DNA of 64,000 nt from Eutreptiella sp. 'Long Island Sound 2002' (taxonomy: Eukaryota > Euglenozoa > Euglenophyceae > Eutreptiales > Eutreptiaceae), in contig OZ038382.1 in NCBI GenBank assembly GCA_964036045.1, positions 74,324,687 to 74,388,686 on the forward strand. Direction: 5' to 3'. Below, piece after piece: positions 12,251 to 24,300 of the stretch (position 1 is its first letter; every line of letters starts with the position of its first letter). A program made the translations under genes and the position numbers. Under the pieces are notes generated by a model. It had not been told where the DNA came from and made no database searches. It saw only the letters and a program-made list of their open reading frames with translations.

Positions 12251-14635
12251 CCAATACAACACACCTCATGTCCCGTACCTCATATCCCGTGCCACCTGAC
12301 TCATGTCTCAAACATCATATCCCGTACTCTATGAGTGAAACCTACCCCTCCTAAACTGTACTCTGACACCACATTTGACACCGCGATTCGCATAATCCAT
12401 ATTTTCAAACACATCACCCATACCTCACACTGTGTACAACATACCGCATATCCCGTACCTCGTATCCCGTACCACACTCAAACATCATATCCCGTACTCT
12501 AGGAGCCAAATTTACCCCTCCTAAACTGTACTCTGACACCACATTTGACACCGCGATTCGCATAATCCTTTTTTCCAAAGACATCACCCATGGCTCACAC
12601 TGTGTACAACATACCGCACATCCCGTACCTCGTATCCCGTACCTCATGGCTCATGTCTCAAACCTCATATCCCGTACTGTATCAGCGAGAGAACTGTCGC
12701 CACTGCTGCCTGTTGGCTAAAATCGCCAAAAGTCAACAGGCGGGATTTTTCGTGCAGATACCCGGATAACTGATTGTACAGTACATTCAAATTACATGAA
12801 ATCATGATTTCAGATCGATTTCTCGTGCCAGAAATCGAAATCGCAAATCCGCCAGATGCCATTTGACAGATGCCATTTGACAGGCACGCGCGCGCGCCAG
12901 CAGCAGCGTGCACAATTGGGCGGATTTTTTCGGTATGACGAACGACGACGACGACGAACGATTAAATATATTAAGAGATAACTAGTGCGAATGCCCGCGC
13001 TTGAAGCGCGGGCCATATCACCGTATCACTATAGCACCATATCTCACACTGCAGCGCATTTCACATACCCAATACAACACAACTCATGTCCCGTACCTCA
13101 TATCCCGTGCCACATGACTCATGTCTCCAACATCATATCCCGTACTCTATGAGTTAAACTTACCCCTCCTAAACTGTACTCTGACACCACATTTGACACC
13201 GCAATTCGCATAATCCATATTTCCAAACACATCACCCATACCTCACACTGTGTACAACATACCGCATATCCCGTACCTCGTATCCCGTACCTCACTCAAA
13301 CATCATATCCCGTACTCTATGAGTGAAATATACCCCTCCTAAACTGTACTCTGACACCACATTTGACACCGCGATTCGCATAATCCATATTTCCAAACAC
13401 ATCACCCATACCTCACACTGTGTACAACATACCGCATATCCCGTACCTCGTATCCCGTACCTCATGACTCATGTCTCAAACCTCATATCCCGTACTATAT
13501 AAGCAACAGAACTGTCGCCACTGCTGCCTGTTGCCTAAAATCGCCAAAAGTCAACAGGCGGGATGATTCGTGCGGATACCCGGATAATCGATTGTACAGT
13601 ACCTACAGATTTTTAAAACACGTGATTCCATGATTTCAGATCGATTTCTCGTGCCAGAAATCGAAATCGCAAATCCGCCAGATGCCATTTGACAGGCACG
13701 CGCGCGCGCCAGCAGCAGCGTGCACAATTGGGAGGATTTTTTGGGTATGACGAACTACGACGACGACGACGAACGAACGTCCATAGTACAATTAAATATA
13801 ATAACTAGTGCGAATGCCCGCGCTTGAAGCGCGGGCCATATCACCATAGCACCATAGCACCATATCTCACACCGCACCGCATTTCGCAAACCCAATACAA
13901 CACACCTCATGTCCCGTACCTCATATCCCGTGCCACCTGACTCATGTCTCAAACATCATATCCCGTACTCTATGAGTGAAACTCACCCCTCCTAAACTGT
14001 ACTCTGACAGCACATTTGACACCGCGATTCGCATAATCCATATTTCCAAACACATCACCCATACCTCACACTGTGTACAACATACCGCATATCCCGTACC
14101 TCGTATCCCGTACCTCACTCAAACATCATATCCCATACTCTATGAGTGAAATTTACCCCTCCTAAGCTGTACTCTGACACCACATTTCACACCGCGATTT
14201 GCATAATCCATATTTCCAAACACATCACCCATACCTCACACTCTGTACAACATACCGCATATCCCGTACCTCGTATCCCGTACCTCATGAGTCATGTCTC
14301 AAACCTCATATCCCGTACTCTATAAGCGAAAGAACTGTCGCCACTGCTGCCTATTGGCTAAAATCGCCAAAAGTCAACAGGCGGGATGATTCGTGCGGAT
14401 ACCCGGATAATCGATTGTACAGTACATACAGGTTTTCAAAACACGTGATTCCGTGATTTCAGATCGATTTCTCGTGCCAGAAATCGAAATCGCAAATCCG
14501 CCAGATGCCATTTGACGGGCACGCGCGCGCGCCAGCAGCAGCGAGCACAATTGGGAGGATTTTTTGGGTATGACGAACGACGACGACGACGACGACGAAC
14601 AACGAACAACGAACGTCCATAGCACAATTAAATAT

Positions 14636-14636
<1 letters not shown>

Positions 14637-14681
<45 letters not shown>
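14637..14681. repeat. (GA)n dinucleotide repeat at the array edge
   Basis: About 22 uninterrupted GA repeats replace the palindrome in the last satellite unit, directly after AATTAAATATAATAA. Satellite sequence does not resume beyond it. Confidence 0.95.
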
Positions 14682-14683
<2 letters not shown>

Positions 14684-17600
14684 CTGCATAGCCATTCCCT
14701 CAGTCATCCACAAAAAAGGCGACGCTGCATGTTCGCCTGCGCACGTGCATTTTATAAGCAACGCCTGGCCAGGAGGCAGGTCCGGATCAAAACAAGCAAC
14801 GCTGCTTATCTACTGAGGAAGGGAGTACCCCAGAGTGCCCGACCACCATGTGGGCCACTATGTGGGCCACCCCATCGCATTGTCGTGCACCATCATTGTG
14901 ACAGCTATGGCCATATGTTTTGTTGCCTCGCCGTGCCACTGAAGACTCCTTCGTGCTGAATAGAGTCGTCCATCTTGGAGAACAACATCCTCATGCCGTG
15001 CCAACCACCCTCATTAAAAGAGCCTTCCTTTTCTTATTTCGTGCACTGGTCCGGGGGGTGATGGGATATTTGCCATATTTTCCTTTTGCGGTTACACGCA
15101 AAGCACTGAGTGAATACAAATTGTCTAACATGCTACAAACAGCGGAGAGTACACAACATTTCCGTGCGCAGTGATTGATCTTCCAAGCAGAATAATGTAC
15201 TGTCTAATGCAGGTCATGGCCTTTTGAAGACGCTGTTTGCTTGCCGTGCTCTGTGGTTGTTGTAGCCACCGCCCTCTGCGCTATTTTCTCGCGGCGCTTC
15301 TGCCCATTTATTCAATTTTGGGTGGGTATTTTCTGTCTTTTTCCTTGGACACAGCCCACGGGCACTGCATCTTCAGTGCACACAGTGGCAAAGCTCGCAC
15401 ACAAGGGATGCCTTTTGAACGGGTCCCGCATAACACGGAGTTTGCTATGTCTGCGCAAATTGCATTTTGTAGGGGACACTAAGCACCATGGAGTCGAGTA
15501 CCCCAACCTACAACCTGAGTGGGAGCACTTTTCTTCATTCAAAATCAGCGTTGGAAAACAACGTGGATGTCGCGCTCCCCACCTCCCTCGTGACTTGCGC
15601 ACGGCGGCTCTTAGGGGCAAAGCAACCTTTACACATCATGTTTGGAGGCGAAAATGTAGCGCACTCGAACAAAACGTGAGACAGGCATTTGTATCCTTTT
15701 GTGACTGAGAAAACTCTCGAGCGCTTTTGGGCCCTGTGGGTCGTTGCCATGTGCTTCGATGCCTCGTTGCGTTTGCTTTGTGCGTCATCGGTGAAGGCTC
15801 AAGGCTCGAAGAAAAACAACCATAATCATCAATAATCATTTGGTTTTGGAGCCAGTGTTGAATTGATGCGCTTTGTAATGTTATGCGTAGCTTGGATTGG
15901 AAGAGGCACAAACAACATGCCTTGCAAACACCTGACCCCTGCTGACAGTAAGCACGGATCGCGCATACCGTCCCTGAAGTCTGATAAATCTTGTTCCCAA
16001 GCTTCAAAGGAGCCTTCCACACTGAGCGCGAAAGGAAAGTTCAGGGTCGCGGATAGTGTATTGCTATTTAAGGCACACCTTATGGATTGGCGATTCACGA
16101 TATGTGAACACGGCAAACCTGAGTTGAGCACGCTTGCATGCTCGGGTTTTCGATCTGTTATGTTTTGAAGCACATGGCCTACGTATCTTTTTGAGCAAGG
16201 GTTTCAAAAAGCTGGGGGAATATCAGCCTACTGGAAAGGTAGGTAGTAACCGAATGGGCATGAGGGTTTCAACCTTGCATGTTTACTTGCTGTACTTGTT
16301 TGTTTACTTGTCTACTTCTTCCCAATCCGAATGTGACGTCCCTCCCGTCCGAGGACCCTCTAATTGGTCAAGTTCAGGTCCCATGAGGTTGCTTTCACAA
16401 TTGCATTTCTAGGCTCGTCACACTACGACGTAAATAGTGCACTACTTCGCACGACTGCCGTCCGCATCGTTTTGGAAGGTGGTATGAATAGGTGGTGTGT
16501 AGGCTTGAATATTCGCTCACAAAGGAAACATATGTTCGCACCTTTCAAATAGTCTAATAGTCAAATAGTTCTAAAGAGTTTAAGAAGGACGCTCAAAATG
16601 TCAATACCAACTCCCTCATACCTTGCGTTGTCTTATCCACACAAACAAACAATGGCTGCTCTTAGGAAATTGCGTTCTCCCTAAAATCTGTGACGAAGGG
16701 TTGGAAGGTCGAACAATATTCTTGGAGCCTTTGCGTGTAAGAAGGTTGCATGGGACGTCAACAATCCTCTTCACCGCTCTGTGCTTACTCGATGTCCGGT
16801 CTCACCTAGGTTCATCGTTAGCCCAAGCCGAGCTAGGGTTTTCCTACCCCTGCACAAGGGTGTTTAAGTAATTTATGAAGCATGCTCATCTTCTTGCTGC
16901 TGGGTTCACTTGTGTGAAGTTGCGCGGACGTGTCGGATGGTCATGGATTGTGTTGTTTGATTTCACTTTGGCTAAGGTTGTTCCCTTTGGCCGTTCGACT
17001 TGGTCTCTTTGTCCCTTTGGGCGCTCGAACCACTTTTCCTTCTTGTTCGTATGAGTTTATGTAAGGGAAGGGCTCACCAATGGAGTTGTGCAAGTGGTGT
17101 AAATTCAACGGCGGGTCCAATATCCGCGTGGACCTTGACCTTCCGCGAGAAATAACGACATTTTCAATCGTAAAAATGGCTTCCACTTTGATAGCCACTT
17201 GAACGGTCGGTCAGTGCCTTAATTTCGCCTTTGGTTGCGTCGAATCATCTATCGTAGACCACCTTTCTCACGCTGTTGAGCTTTTGCTCATGCCGTGGTT
17301 TTGCATTGAGTGGTACATGCAATGTTCGTGTGACATTTAGCAATTCCGCAATTTAGCTCTCATTCATAACGCCTCTTGTTTTCGTGCACCCAACTACGAT
17401 TCAGAAGTCGTCAAAATAAGGGCACCTTGCAAACATTTCCATTTGTCACGATGGTAAGTGGTGGGTCGTTGATATATGGTGCGACATTTAAATTATCCAG
17501 AAAATGACATGTTTAATTTAACTGGTGAATTTAGGTTTTTACGGTGTTCCAAAATGACCTAAAACGTCGTGACTACACGACCGGTCGTAGCGAGAGAGGG

Positions 17601-17981
17601 TTGTGGCTTGTGCCCTCGGTGCAACTCAACGCAACTTTGGCGAACTACCATTTCTTTGTACACGTGGACTTGCCGAGGCGGGGTATAACTCGACAAAAAG
17701 GGCTTACGAAGTGTGTCCGTTGGCAATCAACAACAAGGCGGTTGTGTCGACGTCGAAATGGAAGCGCAAATACATCCCCATCACCACTTGCCAGAGAGGC
17801 TCTCTCATTCCCGGATCTTGCTGTGAAATGAATGCCAAATGAAGGGTGTTAGTTCCAATCAACACACAATTGTTGATTCTTGTTTTTGTAGACAACACTC
17901 TGAAATCATGACATCTTTCATTCATTATCATACATTACATCATGACATCATGACGAAACCAATGCCAACAAGCGAACCACA
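14682..17981. other. Unassigned DNA between satellite and large gene
   Basis: I find no recognisable protein domain, RNA gene or transposon. ORFs here are short, overlap in several frames and on both strands, and show no family motif. The longest is 155 codons at 15241-15708. A minus-strand frame at about 15830-16173 reads fairly protein-like, but nothing supports it further. Unannotated exons remain possible. Confidence 0.5.
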
Positions 17982-18008
17982 CCGACGACGACGACGACGA
18001 CGACGACA
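17982..18008. repeat. (CGA)n trinucleotide repeat upstream of the large gene
   Basis: Eight to nine CGA repeats follow a short stretch with repeated CATGACATCATGAC words. It is the same triplet motif as the satellite microsatellite, but the flanks are not satellite sequence. Confidence 0.9.
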
Positions 18009-18398
18009 TTCGTAAACAATTATTGCTATGCACGGGGCTTGGGTACAACCCCGACGATGACCGCTTGCATTGGACCACTAACATGCAAGTTACCTTGCAC
18101 CTTACCTATTCGGGTTTGTTGGATAAGGTGGGAGGCCGAACTAGCCGACATGACAAAGCTTAGGACGTGGTAGTGGTCAACAGGGTCCCATGCAATATAG
18201 GGCCCGCAGAATGGGATGAAATGAGAAATGTTGGTGGTACGTGGAGGGATGCACATTTTCAGGTGTCAGGGTTGGAGAATTCTGTTGCAAAGGTCAAAGA
18301 TGCAGTACCTGTTTTGCAACCGACAAGGCTGTTTCATCTTTCTTCAGAGATACTACTTTCTACAACTACTTCCACTTGGTATTTCTTTGAACCCGAAG

Positions 18399-21300
18399 AT
18401 GATGCGGGGCTCCTGGGCCTTGGCTTTGGGATGGCTGCTCTTGCTTCCATTCCTAACCAATGGGGCAATGCAGGATAGTTGGGAGCAGGGAACCGGTCCT
18501 TGGCTCGCCAACGCATCCGTGTGCAATTGGACTATCGTGAATTGCGTGAACGGCACGATTCCTATTGAACTACGTATCGTCAACCGAGGGACCATCAATC
18601 CCAACCTTGCGGACATTCCGTCGACTATTACCCAAGTATATGTGTCGGGGAACAACATCAATGGAACCCTGGGGCTTCACCAGTTACCCGCCACGGTGCA
18701 GGCCCTCCGGATCGTGGACAACATCTGGGCCGGGCCTGTCAATCTCGCACTACTTCCCGCTAGCTTGACGGTTCTCGACCTCACCTCCAATAACCTTACC
18801 GGGCCAGCTCAATTGCAAGCCCTGCCCCTCGCCCTCCTCAACCTGAGTCTAGCCAACAACAACCTATCGGGGATTCTCAACCTAGCCCAGCTTCCCCCGG
18901 GCCTATTGGAGCTCCGGCTCAACGACAACAGTTTCTCTGGGGCCCTCACCTTCCCCTCTTTGCCAGTAAATTTGTCCACCATCGCCTTGTTTGGGACGAA
19001 CCACTACACGTGTCCCCATCCGACAGTGCCTGGGCTGGCGGACCTGGAGACTTCGAACTGTCTGTTGGTGCAGGGCCTCAACGTCTCCAGCTCCGTCCAT
19101 CACGACCAAGCTGCTGACGTTTACTACATCACTAATTCGCAACCCTCGGCGGCCTATCTCAGCTCGTACAACCCCTCAACCCGCTCCTTTGTGGCCAAGT
19201 GGTGCCAACTGCCAGCCTCAGCTTCCGCTGTGGATGGGGTGGTGGTCTACAACAACGTGGTCTACGCTACTGCCAGGACAACCGTGCACAAGTGCAGCGC
19301 CTCCAATGGCATGTACCTGGGTTCCATCGACTTCTGCGGCAACCCTGTGGCCGCCCTCACAGGGCTTGCCGTCTCCGCTGCCTCCACCGCTGGTCGGCTG
19401 TACGTTACGGACAAGATTACCAATATGGTGTATTCCGTGGACCTCACCACGGACAAGGTCTCCCCCCTTCCTGGGGCGACGCGGCACGTGACGCGCCCAA
19501 GCGGCATTGCTGTAGATGGTGGTGCGGTGGTCGTCGTGGAGAGTTTGGGGAGAAGCATCACGTGGTTGGATGCCGAGGATGGGTCATTCTTGAACCGGGT
19601 GCAAAGCCCATTGTATGACCTGGACGGCATTGTGACCCTCGCCCCGCGAACGTACCTGCTGTCCCACCGTATGACCATGGACGTCTATGCCTTAGATCCC
19701 ATGGGGAACTACCATGTGGTTGCCACTGCTTTGACTCTGCCCATGGATATCGGTTACGACGCCACGCGTAACTTGGTGCTGATGCCGACCGAAGGCCGCG
19801 TGGAGACCGCCCCCATGATAACCCTCCCTGCCGCCCCAACTTTGCCTCCCTTGAATGCCGCCAATTTCACCGACTTCGGCCTCTACTGGGACATGGGCAC
19901 AGCAATGTACTATGCCGCCGCCAAGTCCCCCGCTCCTGCCGCTATCGCTGCATACCACCCCGTGAAAGGCGCCTGGAACACGCAGTGGTGCCCTCTGCCG
20001 CCTGGGTCGGCAGTCGTGGGAACGATCGTGGCCTATGATGGTGTCTTGTATGCTGCTGGGAATTGGACAGTGTTTAAGTGCAGCGTCCCGGATGGTCGGT
20101 TTTTAGGCTGGGTAGATTTTGGAAAGCCGTTGAGCCACATCACTTCCCTGGCCCTTTCGAAGACCAGTTTCCCCGCCGACCTGTTCGTCACATCCTCCCA
20201 AGGCATCTTCAAGGTTGAGCTGGGGCCCGAGCCAGAGGTTGAACCCTTAGACACCTCCCGCCTGTTCAACGTGACAGGGACCGCCAACATTGTGGTGGAC
20301 CAGGGGATGTTGGTCGTCGTCCAGACGACCAGCCCCTACGTGGTCTCCCTCGACCCCGACACCGGGATTCCTGTGAGGCAAGTCGAAGCCCCGACGACGA
20401 TGGGCCTGAGCGGCATGGCCCTCGTCCAGGCCGGCACATACCTCCTTGCCAACGGGGCCGGGGCCATGATGTTGAAAACCCAGGCCGACACCTTCCTGAC
20501 CCTCGCGAACATCAGCTCCCCACTGGGCGGCTACGACCCCGACCGGCGCCTGATCCTTGCGGCCTCTGTCAACGGGACCGTGCTGCCGCTGGACCCGTCG
20601 CTCATCATGAGCGTGACCCCCCAGTCGCTCTCGGCTCTCTCGTTCTTCAACCCCACGGCCGCCCTCGCAGTGGACCGGTTTTATTTCTTCGGAGTGGGGA
20701 CCGCTATCGCCAGCTTCGACGTGCTGTCGCAGGCAGTGGTAGCGAGTGTCTGCGACGTGGGCTCCACAGTCAAGGCGGTCGTGGCCCATGACGGCGTGCT
20801 GCAGGTTCTGGCGGGGAGCTTCGTCCACCGGTGCCGCATCTACGATGGGGCGTACGTCGGCAACATGTCGTTGCCGGCGTCGGTGGCCGGCACCGCGATG
20901 GCGATCGACCCCGAGGACGGCACTCTGTACATCGCCGGCAACGGCCTGTGGAAGGTCACGGAGGACGGCGCACAGCTGTTGGCGTTCAACGGCACGACCC
21001 TCGTGGCCGTCGTCGTGGAAGGGGACATGTTGGTGGTGGCGGACACCGGCATCGTCAACGCAGTGTACGCGGCTTTGCAATGGGTGGATCGGAAGACCGG
21101 AGAGAAGCTGGACAAGCTGTCCGCCCTGTCCGCCATGGCGAGTGTCATTAAAGTGGCCGAGAGGCAGTATCTTGTCAGCTCCGCGACTTCAGGCAAGCTA
21201 TGGCTACTGGGTCCCCAGAAGAATTTTGTGGAAGTGCAAGACTACTTCACGGCGGGACACTCGGGGCAGTTGGCGTATGACGCGACCTTGGGTCGGATCC

Positions 21301-24300
21301 TTGTTCCCCTCGGCGCGAGCGGCGTCGCCGTCATCTCGTCCTGGACCGTGCCGGCCCCCAGCGGCCCCTCGTTCACAATGCCGGCCGCTGCGTACGAGGC
21401 CACCACCGCGGTCAACTACTCCGCTTTCGCGGGGCAGCTCAGCGCGTTCTGGGATTTCGGCACAGACAAGTACTACATCCCTGGTAGCGACCCCTACGGA
21501 GCGAATGTGTCGCGGTATGACCCGCGCACCAACACGGTCGTGCAGCCGTGGTGCAAGCTTCCCTCTACTGTCACGACCGCCCGGGGTGTTGGAGTCTACA
21601 ACGGAGTGCTGTACATTGCTGGAAAGAGCCCCGTCGCCATCTACAAGTGCGACCTCTTCAGCGGCCAATACCTGAATTTCATTGCGATTTCCGGGGCCGC
21701 GTCCCTGGCGGACGTGGTCATCGATCGGAAGGCAGCCAAGCTGTACGCTACTGACGACAGCTTTCCGGGCGGGACGTACAGCGTGTTCAGCGTAAATCTC
21801 GCCACCGAGCAGGTCACCGGGCTTGTCGCGCGCGCCTCTGTGACAACCCCCGAGGCTGCCGTGCTGGACGAGGGCTACCTGGTGATGGTGGGCGCCGGAA
21901 TGGTCAGTAAGGTGGACGCCTCGACTGGTACCCTTGTCAAGGCCATCACTGCCCCCCAGACGCAGCTGAGCGGCATCGCCCGGCTGGCCCCTTCCACGTA
22001 CCTGGTCCAGACGCCTGCCGGCGCCTACCTCCTGGACCCGTTCGACCAGTACACCCTCGTCGACACTCCATCCGTGACGGCGTCCAACATCGGCTACGAC
22101 TCCGAGCGGGGTCGGCTGCTGGTGCCCGTGGGCCTGGGTCTGATGGTGGTGCCCTTCACGTCCCCCGCGGCCACGATGACGTTCCTCGGGGCCAGCGCAG
22201 TCTGGTACAGCAACGACCACTACTACATCGCCCGCAGCAACCGCACGGGGTCTGCCGCGGTGTCGCTGTGGAACACGCTGAATGGGTCCCTCACTGAGAC
22301 CTGGTGCCAGCTGCCCCCCGAGGCCACCGTCCTGACCGGCATCACGGGGTACGGGCCCGTCGTGTACGTGTCGGGCATGACGGAGGTGTATGAGTGCACG
22401 CAGTTGGGGTACGCCGGCAAGCTGCCGGTCCCGGGCGCCACGGGGATCGCCGGGATCGCGGCGGACGCCACGCGCCTGTACATGTCCGACGCCTCCGGCC
22501 AGGTCCTGGCCATGAACGTCAGCACCCGGGCGGTCGCCCCGCTGACGTACACTCACAACGTGCTCGCGCAGCCCGGTCCGCTGGCGTTGCACCAGGGCAC
22601 ACTGCTCGTGGCGGAGAAGGGGGGTAACAGCATCTATTACGTCAAGATTATCAGCGGCGAGGTGTACAAGACCGTTGAGGGGCCTGTGGCCAAGTTCACG
22701 GGCATCGCTGTTCTGGGGGCCGATGGCAGGTACTTGGTGAGCACTGCATCTCAAGTTTGGATGGTGAACCAGGTCGAGGAGTTCATCCCCGCGGTACATC
22801 GCGGGGGCGGTGCCCTGGGCTACGACGCCCGGCTCCGCACCGTCCTGCTCGTCGAGGTGGATGCCCCCTGCTACACCGCCGGGACGCTGCACCGAGCCCG
22901 CTTCGCCCCCCCGCAGCTGGCGTCCGGGACATTCACGAAGGTTGTCACCCCCCTGCCTGCGTCCATGGCCGTGTGGACCATGGCAAAGTATCCCGATGTG
23001 GTGATCGTAGACGGAGGCAAGCTGCTCTTCACCGTTATGCCCGGCATGGACCTCTACCAGTTTGCCGACGGGGCCGCTTATGCAAGCTGCGATGCCACCA
23101 CCGGCCTCCAGCTGCAAGCGGTGGTCACCGTGCCAACGAATTTCACTCTGCTGACGTGGACTGGGCCAGGCAACTACTACATTGGGACCAGCATCTACGA
23201 TTTCTGTTCCCGGGGCATGAAGTTCACCATGACGGCGACCACAGCGGATGGCACATCGCCCACCCACGTGGTGACGGCCTCCGCACGGCCCGTCTGGACG
23301 GCCGGGTTCCAGTACGCCCGCATGACGCTGAGCAAGATGGACCGCCTCACGTTCATCAGCAACGGTGCCTTCGATCTGGTGTACACCACATCTCCCTCCG
23401 TGTTCGCGGCCTGCAACAACCTGAGCATGACCCCCGTGGCCCCGAGCTCGAATTTCGATGGCGATGTGCCAGTCTATTGGACGGCCACGACGCCCGGGAC
23501 CTATTATTTTACGTCCACGGTGAACAACAACATGTGGTGTCGGTTTGGCATGGGGCTGGTCGTTGATGTCGTTGGATACAGCCCTCGGGGTATCCTGGCC
23601 CCTGAGATCCTGCTCTCGGAGCGCTGGATGCGTGTTACACCCACGAAGACGCTCAAGGGCAGCACCACTGCTATGACCCTCACGGGCTTTCTGGGGAACC
23701 GCCACCTGCGTTTGAAGTTCGCGGAAGGGCAGGTGGATTGCGCAGGGGTCGCACCAGGGCTCGCAGCAGGAGGCTACGAAGTTGGTCTTGATGGGCAAGT
23801 CGAGGTCCCCCCCGTCACCGCAGCTGGTGTATATTTAGTGTGTGTGAAGTATGATCAGGACTGGGAGCCAACACAGGTAGTCATGCAAGTCCAGGAGTTG
23901 TTCAAATGCCTACTGTCTGTAGCCTTGTATTCTAAAATGTCCCCCCTGTCGGTTGCTTGGTTCTTGAGGGATGCTAGCAACCAGTCCCTGTTGGCGACAG
24001 GGGGATTCAGTAGCTCTCGGTTCACCATCCCAAGTGGCTCATACACCCTCAGTATCACGGATGGCTTGGTGGATACCACATCTGGGACCACCAGCTACAC
24101 ATTAACCCTTGATGGCAAGCGCATTGCCTCCATGCCTGAATTTGGCAATGCTTCTTTCACTTGCGAGCCTGCTGACAAGGCTGCCCAAGGGTCATTGTAT
24201 TTTGGGATGCCCTCGTGCCAGGCCCTTGTGGACGCACACCCTGAGTTTTGCGGCTGCTTCATAAATGGCACCAGCAAAGGGTATGGTTTAAGCGTCGAAG

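Larger units (their letters stand above)
1..14636. repeat. Two-level satellite array, about 19 units
   Basis: The same unit recurs from the first base to the (GA)n tract. Units begin with a CCATGATTTCAGATCGATTT-like motif near 1, 641, 1281, 1912, 2550, 3582, 4438, 5291, 6350, 8289, 8952, 9974, 10843, 11715, 12803, 13628 and 14451, with two variant starts near 6840 and 7655. Each unit holds a ~430-bp module (inverted repeat GCCTGTTG/CAACAGGC, CGCGCGCG run, CAGCAGCAG, a microsatellite, a perfect 21-nt palindrome) followed by one to three copies of a ~204-bp sub-repeat. Unit lengths therefore fall near 640, 850 and 1040 bp. The first three units are nearly identical. Both strands carry recurring ORFs of 60-130 codons, but these follow the repeat and cross the microsatellite, so I do not call genes. 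Function is unknown; centromeric, subtelomeric or a non-autonomous element family are all possible. Confidence 0.95.

Noticed and set aside
9-14456. Recurring 60-130-codon ORFs on both strands of the satellite
   Set aside because: They repeat because the DNA repeats. They run through the microsatellite as poly-Val or (RSFV)n and change frame whenever its length or motif changes, so there is no sign of protein-level selection.
1-14636. CRISPR-like array of palindromic repeats
   Set aside because: The palindrome recurs every 640-1090 bp with homologous, not unique, intervening sequence, and the context is eukaryotic.
14637-14681. (GA)n tract as a promoter GAGA element
   Set aside because: No gene starts nearby on either strand, and simple dinucleotide expansion at the array edge is sufficient.
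15241-16173. ORFs at 15241-15708 (+), 15535-15750 (-) and 15829-16173 (-)
   Set aside because: They overlap one another on opposite strands and show no domain. Some composition looks protein-like, but no splice-consistent model could be built.
20247-23798. Long minus-strand ORFs (277 and 864 codons) opposite the large gene
   Set aside because: These are mirror frames caused by the GC-rich codon usage of the sense gene. The sense frame has a signal peptide, repeats and domains; the antisense ones show low-complexity His/Arg/Gly sequence.
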